Of a stretch of DNA of 64,000 nucleotides, positions 40,255-50,178 are shown in pieces. The DNA comes from Gracilariopsis chorda. Taxonomy: Eukaryota > Rhodophyta > Florideophyceae > Gracilariales > Gracilariaceae. The DNA lies in the NCBI GenBank assembly GCA_003194525.1, contig NBIV01000023.1, positions 413,135-477,134 on the forward strand, given 5' to 3'. The stretch's first letter is position 1. Each line of letters starts with the position of its first letter. The notes under the pieces were generated by a model. It was not told the DNA's origin. It did not search any database and saw nothing but the letters and a program-made list of their open reading frames with translations. A program made the position numbers and the translations under genes.

Positions 40255-41840
40255 TTAGTGGTGGCAGACTTGGGGGTAGGTGGATTGGGGCGGGGATGGG
40301 TGGTGGCAGTTTCGTTGCCGAGTTTGGTGTGTTCTGGCACAACGAGCGTTATGGGAGGTTGAGGTTCTGGGATGGGGTTGGAGGGGAAGGTGGTAGGCAC
40401 TGTTTATGTACGGTGGGGTTGCTATGTGGGTGGGGAGGTGTTTGTATGTGGTGTTGATTTTCTTGGCATGGGAGGGGGAAAAGGTCACTTGGCCGTAGTA
40501 CCTTGTGAGATCATACACGGATATGAAGTTCGGGCATATGTTGGGGTATGTCACTGCCGGTACGGTGAATTTGAGGCAATTGCGGAGGGTTAATGGTGAC
40601 AGGTCCTGTGTGGGTGAGAGGGAAGATCTGGTTGGTTGCCGTTCGTTAGTTGAGGTTGGTGGCTGGGGTCATTGTTGGATGGGGGTGCGAGACATGGTTG
40701 GGTGTAGCGGCGCAGTCTAAGATAGCCTTACAGTGCTCTTGGTATTCGGGTGTGTAGGTGTCTGGGTGTGGGTGGAACGCCGGTGGCGTTTCTTCTGCTT
40801 CGTTGGAGGGTGGTTGTGTGGTGTCCGTGTTTGGGGGTTCGTAGTATGTGTACTTTTATTGAGAGGCACGCACGTGGCTTGGGAGGTTGAGGGAGACTGA
40901 GGCGGCGTTGGGCATGACATTCGGAGTCATTGTGTGTAGGTCTCTGGTGGTATGAAAACCGTTTGGTCGATAGAGAGCAGTGAAGGGTGTAGAAGGTGGG
41001 GAGGGGGTACTGTCGGCGTCTGTACTTACGTCCACGGAAGCGAGGGAGAGGGGTCCAGTGGTATTATGTTGCTAGCAGGGGTGCGATCGGGATGTTTGGC
41101 TTTTGTCGGCGATATTGTTCTGTTTGCTTGATCTGGTTTGCAAATTCTTCGACAGTTGGAGGTAAATTGAGTGAAATATATTCCTCGGTCATGTGATACT
41201 GCGGGTTGGCACGAAGGCCCTTGGCAAGGAAGCGTATTGTGGTGGATTCCGACGTGAACCCGGGGTAATTGGCGTTGATCATGCTGGTGCAGAGCTTCTG
41301 GTGTTCTTCCATGTACTTGGTAAGGGTTTTTTCTGGTGTGGATGTGATTGTGCGGGCTGTTGATTCAAAAAAGAGGTAGGTGCTTTCAGTGTTCCAAATA
41401 ATGTGTGTGAAAATAATTTGGAAGATGTTGTACGGTGTGTCTGTATAGATGTGTGGTGTGTGCAACGACGATATCGTGTCCGGGAGACTTGAGAATATTA
41501 TGGATTTAAGTATGGCGTGATGCTTATTATGTTTTTGGGCGAGTGCCAGATCGCTTGGGAGGGGTGGGTTTTGAGTAAGATGGGTTGAGTCGTAAGTGAT
41601 GGCTTGTTGCATCAGTGTGGTTTCCCAGACGGGTTTATTGTCTTTCTTGAGGATGGGGATGCTTTACAGTTTGCGCTATATGTTGGTGGCCTACGTTGTG
41701 TCACGTGGGTGTGTGTCTTCGTCTAGGGCGGCTTCTGTTTGGTCGAGGAGGTCTTTTGTGAGGTCTTCTATGGCTTTGTTGTGGTTGCAGCGGTTTCATT
41801 TAATAGGGCGGCGGAACGGGCAGAGTTTTGGTTCGGGTTG
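40255..41840 (-). pseudogene. Copia gag and protease region, decayed
   Basis: The main open block 41612-41064 (182 codons) matches the copia gag (UBN2-type) pattern: HHAILKSIIFSSLPDTISSL, TPEKTLTKYMEEHQKLCTSM, FLAKGLRANPQYHM, NLPPTVEEFANQIKQTEQYR. Upstream codons (KKDNKPVWETTL and AIEDLTKDLLDQTEAALDED) continue it across stops. Downstream, 40554-40255 begins with a protease-like stretch (ICPNFISVYDLTRYYGQVTF). Confidence 0.72.
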
Positions 41841-41841
41841 G

Positions 41842-41853
41842 GGGCCCATAACC
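41842..41853 (-). promoter_or_regulatory. Copia primer binding site, half-tRNA-iMet type
   Basis: On the minus strand GGTTATGGGCCC directly follows the LTR end CTCACA. It is complementary to the anticodon stem-loop of eukaryotic initiator tRNA-Met (GGGCCCAUAACC), the internal site used by Drosophila copia-class elements, not the tRNA 3' end. Confidence 0.75.
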
Positions 41854-42108
41854 TGTGAGGTCTGAGAGTCGTCAGAGACGCCAGACCTGTTCACTAAATG
41901 TGCCTTTAGGCTTAAGACGCAATCCACGAGTAATGTGGGTCAAAGTCGCGCTTATAGCACGGTACGTTAAGAAACCCCAATTCGGCTATTTCCTTTCACG
42001 TAACCAAACCTACATCGGTGGAGAGCTGTGAGCAAGATCGTTCTATGGATGTGAAAAATACTGAATCTGGCAACCTGGGGTCGAGGATTCGGCCTCCCAA
42101 ATGCCACA
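41854..42108 (-). repeat. Copia 5' LTR (255 bp)
   Basis: On the minus strand it begins TGTGGCAT and ends CCTCACA, so TGTG...CACA forms 4-bp terminal inverted repeats. It ends exactly at the primer site and contains CTATAA (about 41955-41960) as candidate TATA element. The left boundary is chosen from the TGTG; the second LTR is absent, so it cannot be confirmed by pairing. Confidence 0.65.
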
Positions 42109-43397
42109 ATCCGAGATTGTCTAAATGCTGTTGAAAGTAATGAAACTTAAACTATTTTGTATGATAAGGTGTGAAGGGGTTTCATTATAGCTTCAACCCT
42201 ACTTCCCGACAAAAACTGCAACGTTCACCACTTTCTGCTCGAATCACTACTGCGTAACGTTCTAGCTACATAAAGTTGTACTTTACCGTTCGCTTCAGCG
42301 TAGTCTTCATACTACTTAGCCTTGCCAAATATACGACACAGTTTGCAAAGTAGTGTCTGCCAATTGTCCGACGAGCTTAGGAGCGTTTTTGGGAGCATGA
42401 CCTATAGATAGCCAAGATTTCTTTGCTGCTGGCCAGACGGGAAGACCCCGTGTATTTTTGGTGCCTTGGGTTTCTCGTTTGCGGCTCAATGTCACAGCAG
42501 AAGATACTCCTTCACAAGAACACCCACGATGACGACATGAAATTTGGCAAACGCGGCATGCCCCTGCTTTATATTGATATTAGGACATATTACAGCATCA
42601 AGAAAGCTGAGAGCAACGAAGATATGAAGGGGAAAGCAGATTATCTTTGAGGGTGGAGCATTCACTGGGTAATGAGTAAATTTTTCCATCACGTGTCCAC
42701 AAATCGGCCTGAACACTACCATACACCCATATTATTATGATAAGCTTATTGGCATGGGACGTGACATTGTATGAAGCATAGACCAAGAAATATGCTTGTA
42801 TTACGAAAACGTTTCGTGGAAATAGACGTACTAGATCACAGGGATTTCAATGCACTTTACCGTTTTCAAATCGATCGAATAGCGGAGTTGCAACTTTTTC
42901 TGGTACCGTAATCTGTTGACCTACATAACTCATGGATGGCGTGTTAAGTCTTTTGTGCGCTAGTCGCTGGTGGTACTGCAAGTGTGTGGTCTGAAAGGGG
43001 GTCGCCCAAAGTTTTTGGTCAGGTTTTAAGGGATTAGGCGTATCGGTAGGGTAGGGCTGAGCTAAAGAATCAGCATATTTATACTAAAGCAGCAATTTGC
43101 AGTGGGCATAACATTCAAACTTTAGTTTGAAACTTTTTGTTTGAGCATTGCGGTCAGCCAGGCCTGCTTGTCACGAAGAGTGTTTGGAACTGTTTGTGAA
43201 GAGTGTTCACAACAATACCCTTGAGTAAAGGGATCTGTATATGCCCAACCCATACAAACAGGTTACAGCCTGGGTAGAGTTCCGCACTGCGACAAAGACT
43301 GGCATCCCCTTTTATACCATGATGAAAGGTTATCAACATTTGTCTTCGTGTTAGCATCCAGCTTAAGCTTCATAATCCAGGAACGCCCATTTGTAAG
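42109..43397. other. Unassigned sequence between copia and the tyrosine-recombinase element
   Basis: About 1.3 kb. The ORFs at 42423-42650 (plus) and 43154-43357 (minus) are short and unrecognised. The part next to 43398 continues the recombinase frame and is probably the 3' end of that element. Confidence 0.45.
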
Positions 43398-44024
43398 ATA
43401 GTGTCATAGAGATGACAAATCTTTCCATCTTCCGATTATTGCAATGCTTTCTGCACTTTTACCAGCGACAAAATCATGTAATGCTCTTCCAATTCGTGCG
43501 AGGTGACTAGTGATCCTGAAATCTAAAAGTCCCAAAATTGAACACGCCAGCTGCAGCTGCTGGTGGTATGCGGAGTAGGTTAATGTAAACACCTTTGACT
43601 GCATACGGGCCTCTGGTCTTGTGCTTCTTTTGTAGGCTGCTAACACAATGACAGATTCCTTCCTTGAAATTGGAACGAATTGAAATGGTCGGGTTTTGGT
43701 GTCTTTGATGCATACACCTGCAGTCTCAGAAGGATAATAGGAGAGCATTGGGTCTCCGGGAAGTGCCACTAGTGCCCATGTAAGATTCAGGACTTCGCTA
43801 GCTCTAAGGTAGCCAGACCATGCGACGACACGGGCAATAGCTGCTTGTGATTGGTTGCTTTGCAAAAGGTACCCCACAATGGAAAAATTGAACTCCATGG
43901 TAAGAGATGTTGAAGATGTAGATGGATTAGAAATGTCCCATCTTTTGAGGGCTGTATGGGAGAAACCTAATTCCTTTTGAGACGGTAGTACCAGCAGGTG
44001 GATAGCGCAGAGAAGGTTCAACAT
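43398..44024 (-). pseudogene. Tyrosine recombinase, stop codon just before the nucleophile
   Basis: 206 open codons. Catalytic motifs: Arg in SGYLRASEVLNLTWA, then ITSHLARIGRALHDFVAGKS with His and Arg, then IAIIGRWKDLSSL. The frame ends with TGA at 43404-43406; the next two codons read His-Tyr, where the catalytic tyrosine is expected, and the frame continues open afterwards. The nucleophile is thus cut off by a single nonsense codon. Confidence 0.82.
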
Positions 44025-44501
44025 TGTCTGTCAACTGCCTCTTCTATGAGAACGATAATATGATTCCTCAATAAATACTAGCAAGGAGTGGTCCAGCTCT
44101 ACGATGGAGGACGGCAAAAGTGTAAGGTGGTCCTTCAAGCGACCCAGGGCCTCACCATTTCGTTTGATCGTGGTCGGTTTGATTGTCTTTCCCAGTAGGG
44201 GGTGCTGGTCTAATTATACCTCAAGGGGAATCATTAGGTTCGCCAGGCATGCAGGGTTGCATTTACCCGTCCTGCTTCGGATTATATGACCTTCTCTCGA
44301 GATCGCTGTCTGCCACCCAGATCTGAAATTTCTTCTCGCTTTCTGGCGTTTGCAGATCGGCATGGTATCGTAGATGGTGGTCGGAGTGTCATCTTGTAAC
44401 GCTGGCTTGCAGCTTACCGCGCTTGGACTCGGAGATATATTTCGGATGCCATGGGGATTCTGTTTGTCATGGTAATCGTTGCGTGGATCCTTAACCGTCG
44501 T

Positions 44502-44837
44502 TTACTTTCCGAATGTCCGTGAAGGGGCCTCCTCGGGGTTTGCTTCCGACGGAATGCGAAAAAGTTTGGGGGTCAGGTCATGTGCTAAAGCTACTGCTGC
44601 AAAGCCCCTGCAGAGGAGAACGAGATTGGCGCTGGAGGTTCTTCCCTTCTGCAGAGCTTGAATTGTTACAAGAGAATCGGAGAGGATTATGACTTTCTTC
44701 CCGTACTGACGTCGAGATGCTCTCCATTCCAAGCTTAGGTACGCTGTGGGTGCTTCAAGAACGTTTATATGATCCTCGCACCGCCACCTGTGGACAAAAG
44801 CCGTTTTCAAACGCCTTTTCTGGACAAGTGCTTTCAC
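44502..44837 (-). pseudogene. DIRS-type RNase H
   Basis: 111 open codons. HINVLEAPTAYLSLEWRASR and VIILSDSLVTIQALQKGRTS contain the Glu and Asp of RNase H, followed by LFRIPSEANPEEAPSR, the C-terminal block typical of DIRS and related elements. It is separated from the RT by frame breaks. Confidence 0.78.
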
Positions 44838-45077
44838 TGCTGCTTTTGCTGCGTAACGTGATGCAACACTCTCTTTGAGAAATTTGTATAAGACTGATGT
44901 TTCTTCCTCTGCTTATACCAAAGCCCTGGCATATTGTGAAGCGTCAAACCATAACACGATTTGTGACACTTGCCTAAGTATGCTAGCGAAGGCTACGGGC
45001 AACAGACTGCACAGCCTCCACAATTCGGAGAGCGCGCGTAGGGGAAGCGTTGGGCATTGCTCACGAGCGCTGTCAGA

Positions 45078-46251
45078 TCATTTGAAACGGTATAAGCTAA
45101 GAAGGATAAAGAGTAGAGGCCGCTTTCCTAAAGCGCTCCAGACAGCTTTTCCGGTTATGGACTTAATTGAATGTTGTGTAAAATTCTCCGTCAGGGGTGC
45201 TTCAAGGGCGGTTTTCATCGTTTGAAGTGTCTTACTTGGGTCAGGGTAGGCAATCCGATGCGTCAGGTCAATTTTCCAGCCTATGAAAGGGATGGGTCTG
45301 CGCAAGTTGGACCCAATTTTTAAAGACTTTGTACTCTTGATGGGCAGACCGCTGTCCTCAAATTTTTTGTAGCAGATTCTTTGAAAAGTGGTACATTGGA
45401 GTGGCGTCCAGTCGTTCAAGATGAAGTATATGTCGCCAATGATGTGAAGATAAAGCGCGTCTCCGGTTTCCTGGTGTACGGTGTCAGTGTTTTTGGAGAA
45501 ATAGAGCAGGCGAGGTGAAGGATTTGGGGAATTTGGATGATGCTTGAACATGGAGAATGTTCGACGAATTGTGTTCTCTGCGGCTGTATGGGCGATTTCT
45601 ACTGCCCATTTGTAGCCCATTGGGATAGTCCTCTATAGTGGGCGCAGTAGAAATTAATCGAGTATCGGAATCTTGAGATCGTTGGATAGAAGTTCAATGA
45701 GCCCAAAGGGGGAGACTGGATTTGGCGACGGACTGAAGAGGAAGTATCGTTTCCATGCCTTGTGGAACTGGAATGTTATGAAATATGTTTTCAATGTCAA
45801 AGTAGAAGGATGAGAGGGATCTTTTCCTTGGTACGTATTTTGAAAAGACGTCAGGGCACAGCAGGTAGGTATGTGGTGGATCGGAGAGCAGCTCGTTTTG
45901 CAGCTTCGGCCAGCTGATAAGTCTATCCTGATCTTTGTCTTTCAGCACTGTGAAAGTTTACATCGTTATTCTATCAGCAATGGATCGGTAGGCGAGGATT
46001 TCGTTTGAGATCACTGACCAAGACAGCATGTTTGCTTTGTGTGCTTTAATCAAGAGCTTGGAGTACTGTGTTTCTGGCCCGAGGACGTGAGAACTTGATA
46101 GAGGTCGTGATAGCTGAGGTAAGCCATCAATAATTTCTTCAATATCCTTCCAGGAGTACAAGGCTTTCAACGAGTCGCTCAGGAGTGTTGTCGATGCGAT
46201 GGTACGCTTCCTGGAATTTGCTTGTGTTAGGTCAATACGACGTGTGTCCAA
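45078..46251 (-). pseudogene. DIRS-type reverse transcriptase, broken
   Basis: 46251-45958 and 45948-45694 are one frame split by TAA (45958-45960). FYFDIENIFHNIPVP carries the motif A Asp. After a frameshift, 45620-45078 has MGYKWAVEIAHTAAENTI (motif B), LHIIGDIYFILND (motif C, where the first Asp of the usual pair reads Gly) and RPIPFIGWKIDLTHRIAYPD (the thumb-proximal GW block). Confidence 0.75.
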
Positions 46252-46266
46252 AGGTGTGAAAAGGGC

Positions 46267-47768
46267 TCAAACGACAGTCAGACCGATCTTGCTTGACATG
46301 AAGTGGTCGAAAATTGCTTGCCAGGAGGATTCGTGCTGAATGATTGTTGAAGGTTGGATTTGAAGTGTGATCTTTGGGAGTGGCTTGAGAAACTGAAGCC
46401 ACTTCTCCGTGCGGGACTTCAACGATAGCTCCACCTGCTGCATTTGGACTGTTTCTGTACCAGGGTGAATGTTCGTCGAGTTTGGCACAAGAAATAAGTA
46501 ATTTAAGCCTTTTATGTGTATGGCGAGGACAGAATTGTGTGGAGTGGAAGAAGGATTGCGTAGAGGGAAAGCACGTTTCATAGCTATCTGGATATGTTTC
46601 GGTCGTTCGTTTGGTGCTGGAGATTTAGTCCACGGCGATCTACCGACGGCTGGAAGCTGTTTTGGTTCGTGGTTCAGTTTCTGGATCTTGGAAAGGCGGT
46701 GTTTGCTTCCACCTCTGATGCGAACTGGCGATTCAGACGAGATTCCAGCTCGGGAATTAGATTTTGCGCGGATGGATAAGTCTCCAGTATTGGTATGGCC
46801 ACTCTCTATGCCTTGGTGCGGGTGGCACTGCGAGGGCGAATTGAGGACTCTACGAATATGAGCGCATATGGCCGCCTCAAAGCGACTTCCATGCACTCTG
46901 AAGCTTCTAACACTGATTTTATGCTCTTGTATTTCAGGAGAGCAAGGTGTCTTATTTGGGCCAGAGTACTGGCTTCATTCTCGGACGCCATGAATTCTCC
47001 GTTGGCTCCGTAGGTTCACTTCATAGTGCTCAATGCTTGCTCGATGTTCACATCCTTTCGGGTAAGTGATTGCAGTATGGTCCCTGCCAGCAGTTCTGTG
47101 ACCGTAAGCGTTAGGAGGGACAAACCTTTTTCCGAGTAATATCCTAGGTTGAACGGTCTGTTCGGCGAATCTTTTCCATACTCATCGATGATAAGAATGC
47201 CGCCAAGTATAATTCTGTGCCTCTTACCTGGCCGAATTCGAGGTTGGCCATGGTTTGAAAAGAACACATCTGGTGATGGCAGGTTATTAATTAGATTTAG
47301 ATTCAAGGGGTTCGCGTCGGCGGTTGGAAGGGAAGTTGCATGGCGTGGAGGATTATTAGGGAAGGGATGGGCGTTGTTCTCTTTCGGTAGTGCATTCTCG
47401 GCTGCGTACAACTTCCACTGATTGACGGCAAGCATGATCTTTTTGGCGTCGTCGGTGACTTGAAATTAGGGGAGCGTTGGGTTCGATTGCTTGCTCTTTT
47501 CCATGAAGTTGAGAAGATGTTCAAGTTGGGTGGTAGCAGGAGACGCCAGTTCATCGAATGAACTCAATATTATTGATTCGAGACACTGTTGCTCTGTTAT
47601 TGTGTGAGAGCAGCTTTTCAAGGCAAATTGGATTGTAAGAACGACAAATAGCTTCTCAAAATGAGTAGATGTCCATCGTACTTGGGATGGAGAAGATGGC
47701 GGAGCATTGTCAATTATGTTTTCAAGTTTTGCGTCTGTTAAATTAGATAATGCTTCAAACTCATACAA
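46267..47768 (-). pseudogene. Gag-like ORFs of the DIRS-like element
   Basis: Three minus ORFs (47768-47466, 47435-47016 and 46896-46267) in the gag position. They are helix-rich (NLTDAKLENIIDNAPPSSPS, LSLLTLTVTELLAGTILQS) or basic (RGGSKHRLSKIQKLNHEPKQ) with no zinc knuckle and no clear homology. The role is inferred from position only. Confidence 0.45.
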
Positions 47769-47939
47769 GTGAAGGGTTGGGACGGTGATTGTCTCAGAAG
47801 ATGCTATCTGCCTCTTCTTATGCCGATAAAGGTCATAGCGTTTCTATTAGCAAGTTATATGCTGAAATGTGGTTAGTGTTGCGCTGAAAACTCTCAGAGA
47901 TTATGTGGTAATCCTTAATGAATGCGTACACGTAGGAAC

Positions 47940-49161
47940 GGCCGTCGGCAGGGCTGCGCGCCGCGTCATTTTTGTAGCTTTGTTGACTTAATAGCGTTCG
48001 GAGACTCTCCGAGCACTTTGCTCACTTGCGCTCGCAATAGCGCTCATAGAACCCCGGGGGGCCGCGGCACCTAGAGTATCTGGAGCCGTAGAGCGTTGTG
48101 TATAGGTGTTTAAATTGACTGCAGTGCCAGCCAAAGAGGTGAAAGCGCGACACGTGGCTTTCTGGAACTGGCTGGGAGTGCAGTCATTATGGGTGTGCCA
48201 GCCACTAAGTATCCAGCTTTGCTGCTGCTACTGCTGAATTTTTAAAATGGTAGGGACGTATTGCGCCAAATGAGAGTTTTGCATGCGCCTAGAAGGGCCT
48301 ACAGGGTGGTTTATTGGCGCACTGCCTCCTTTCAATCAAGAACACCCACCTCATACGCATGTATATGCTTAAGAGTGGGGTGTTGAGACAAGTAGAGCCG
48401 GCTTTTGGCCACGGACGGCGCAGCGCTCCGCTGAATAGCGGTCACTTTGAGTGATCCGCAGGGTGCTTTTGCTCGCTAACGCTCGCAAACGGCCTGCAGA
48501 CCTATGAGGGCTGTGGCCCCGAGAGTGAATATGGAATATAGTAGCAATGGAGTCCCCGAGAATTGGTGATTGGCTGGCAATGCATGGAGAGTACCGTCTA
48601 TTATAATTAGCGGGCACTAACAAAATGACTGCAGTGGAAACCACTGTGCAGTGGGATGGGTAGCAGTGTTGTAGTGCCAGCAACTCAGCAGGTGTGACAG
48701 TCAACATGAAGCAGCAGCCAATAAGGTTTGAGCTTTGCTGCTGCTGCTGCTGAATTTTTTAAATGGGAGGGAGGCGTTACGCCAAGAGAGCTTTTTGGAC
48801 GCGCTGAAGGGGGCATGCAAGGGGATCTTTTGGCACAACGCCTCCAGTCAATCAACACGGCCCCCCTCATACATCTCAACAACCCCCGTACTATAATGAT
48901 TTACACATGTATGAGGGGGGTGTTGTTGACTGATGGGAGGTGTTGCGCCAATGAACACGCGCACATGCCCCCGTACGCGCGTGCGAAAACCTCTTTTGGC
49001 GCAACGCCTCCTATCCATTCCCCAAAATCAGCCGCAGCAGCAGCAGCAGCAGTAAATCGTACAGCTTAGTGGCTGCTGCTGCATCCCGCTGCATGTTTAC
49101 TGTTACTGCTGCTGAGTGGCTGGCACTACAGTAAATGACTGTAGTGCCAGCCACTCAGCAG
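47940..49161. repeat. Tandem and inverted copies of a about 500-bp hairpin-rich repeat
   Basis: Two direct units offset by about 510 bp (for example GACTGCAGTG at about 48117 and 48627, GCTTTGCTGCTGCT at about 48217 and 48731). A third copy in inverted orientation (about 48900-49161) meets the second head to head. Each contains a CTG/CAG run, then GGAGGCGTTGCGCCAA with its reverse complement 40-60 bp away. The look is of a non-autonomous foldback/MITE-like element; no protein is encoded. Confidence 0.75.
49109..49161. repeat. 53-bp palindrome, 24-nt perfect arms, 5-nt loop
   Basis: 49109-49132 is the exact reverse complement of 49138-49161 with loop AAATG. It forms one end of the inverted repeat copy. 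Confidence 0.93.
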
Positions 49162-49190
49162 TAGCTGGCTTGCAAGATACTTGGCTGCCT

Positions 49191-49256
49191 TTTTTGCGCT
49201 GCGCCAGTGCAGCACAATGCACAGAGCATATATACTGCACTGGCGCAGTGCAAAAA
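49191..49256. repeat. Hairpin, 22-nt arms with one mismatch
   Basis: 49191-49212 pairs with 49235-49256 (one mismatch) around a 22-nt spacer. The stem starts with a run of T and ends with a run of A. Confidence 0.9.
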
Positions 49257-49439
49257 GCATCTCGTTTGCTGACCCTAACCACTATATTCACCTTCCATTT
49301 TTGGCTTGGCCAATAGCGCAGTGTCGTACTCTTTTGTTACCTTGGGCACTGTTTGCTGGCCTGGGTCCTAGGCAAAGCCGAGCTCGTGTGCAGGTCGCCA
49401 CAAGAGTAACCCACTAAATACCACGGATCTGGAAAAGGT

Positions 49440-49740
49440 CAGGTGCTCCTCTGTGGTATACTGGTCGTTTGAAGGCGATCAGGAAGTCTGCGGGTTTTCC
49501 AAACCTAATACCAGCCTGCTGTGGAGAGTCCGGGCGGCGGCCGTGTCGTACCTCTTGGGGCCGGAAAGCACACTTCGGTGTGTGAGTAAAGGCAGACCTA
49601 TCCTTACAACCGGACGCGGGTTAAACATCAAACGGCTTGAAAACCAGCTGGGCACACTCAGCCCGTCATAATCCAACAGGGGTGTGTGGAGAGTCCCTGT
49701 GCTACGCATGACTGCATCGGGTAAATATAAGTCTTGCAGC
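49440..49740 (+). other. GC-rich block, possibly structured RNA or retroelement UTR
   Basis: No protein. It contains GTGGAGAGTCCGGGCGGCGG, a stem with a C(TTCG)G tetraloop (CACACTTCGGTGTG, about 49571-49584) and several short GC stems, and it repeats the phrase TGTGGAGAGTCC (about 49519 and 49687). It could be the 5' leader of a non-LTR element or a noncoding RNA; not identified. Confidence 0.3.
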
Positions 49741-49938
49741 AATTTTTGAATTGCTCATGCAACTAGGCCCGGTGGGTGCAAAGCAACAAACTGCAACCAT
49801 ATTTTTCACTTTCAAATTTGTGTTATATTGGAAACTCTGGAGCCCTGCCAAATTTTTTGACGGTTTAAAAAAAATTGATTTTTTTCTTTTTTGTAAATTA
49901 AAATGACGCGAGGAGGTCTATGTCCGACCTTTGGCGGG

Positions 49939-50148
49939 GCCAGACCTAACTCTGGAGGAGCCAGAGCAAATTGTGGAGGTACCAGAGCGAATTTGGGAGG
50001 TGCCAGAGCGAGTTCTGGAGGTGCTAGGGCAAACTCAGGAGGTGCCAGGGCAAATTCTAGATGCACCAGCGCCAACTAGGGAGGGGCCAGAGCAAATTCT
50101 GGAGGCGCCAGAGCACATTCGGGAGGCGCCAGGGTGAACTCAGGTGGA
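49939..50148. repeat. 21-bp minisatellite, ten diverged copies
   Basis: Unit close to GCCAGAGCAAATTCTGGAGG(C/T). Being a multiple of three it is open in several frames (EQILEAP-like on plus, APPEFAL-like on minus). It lies directly before the Helitron coding region. Confidence 0.92.
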
Positions 50149-50178
50149 GCAAGCCCAGGAGCTGGACGACCTCGTTGA

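Larger units (their letters stand above)
39392..42108 (-). mobile_element. Ty1/copia retrotransposon, 5' half
   Basis: Minus-strand order 5' LTR (42108-41854), primer binding site, gag, protease region and integrase, ending abruptly at 39392 where the gypsy LTR begins; RT and RNase H are missing. The coding strand is A/C-rich and poor in G, giving Thr/His/Asn/Pro-rich translations. Confidence 0.82.
43398..47768 (-). mobile_element. DIRS-like tyrosine-recombinase retrotransposon, degenerate
   Basis: Minus-strand order gag-like ORFs (47768-46267), reverse transcriptase (46251-45078), RNase H (44837-44502) and tyrosine recombinase (44024-43398). This gag-RT-RH-YR order and the absence of integrase and protease define the DIRS order of retrotransposons, which integrate through a circular intermediate without target duplication. 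Split direct or inverted terminal repeats were not found by eye. Confidence 0.78.

Noticed and set aside
40135-40460. Gly/Val/Trp-rich plus ORFs
   Set aside because: They are antisense to the A/C-rich copia gag-protease strand and reflect the G/T-rich composition only.
49440-49740. RNase P RNA or group I intron core
   Set aside because: GAGAGTCCGGGC resembles an RNase P segment, but the partner conserved regions are missing and no P/Q/R/S set could be paired.
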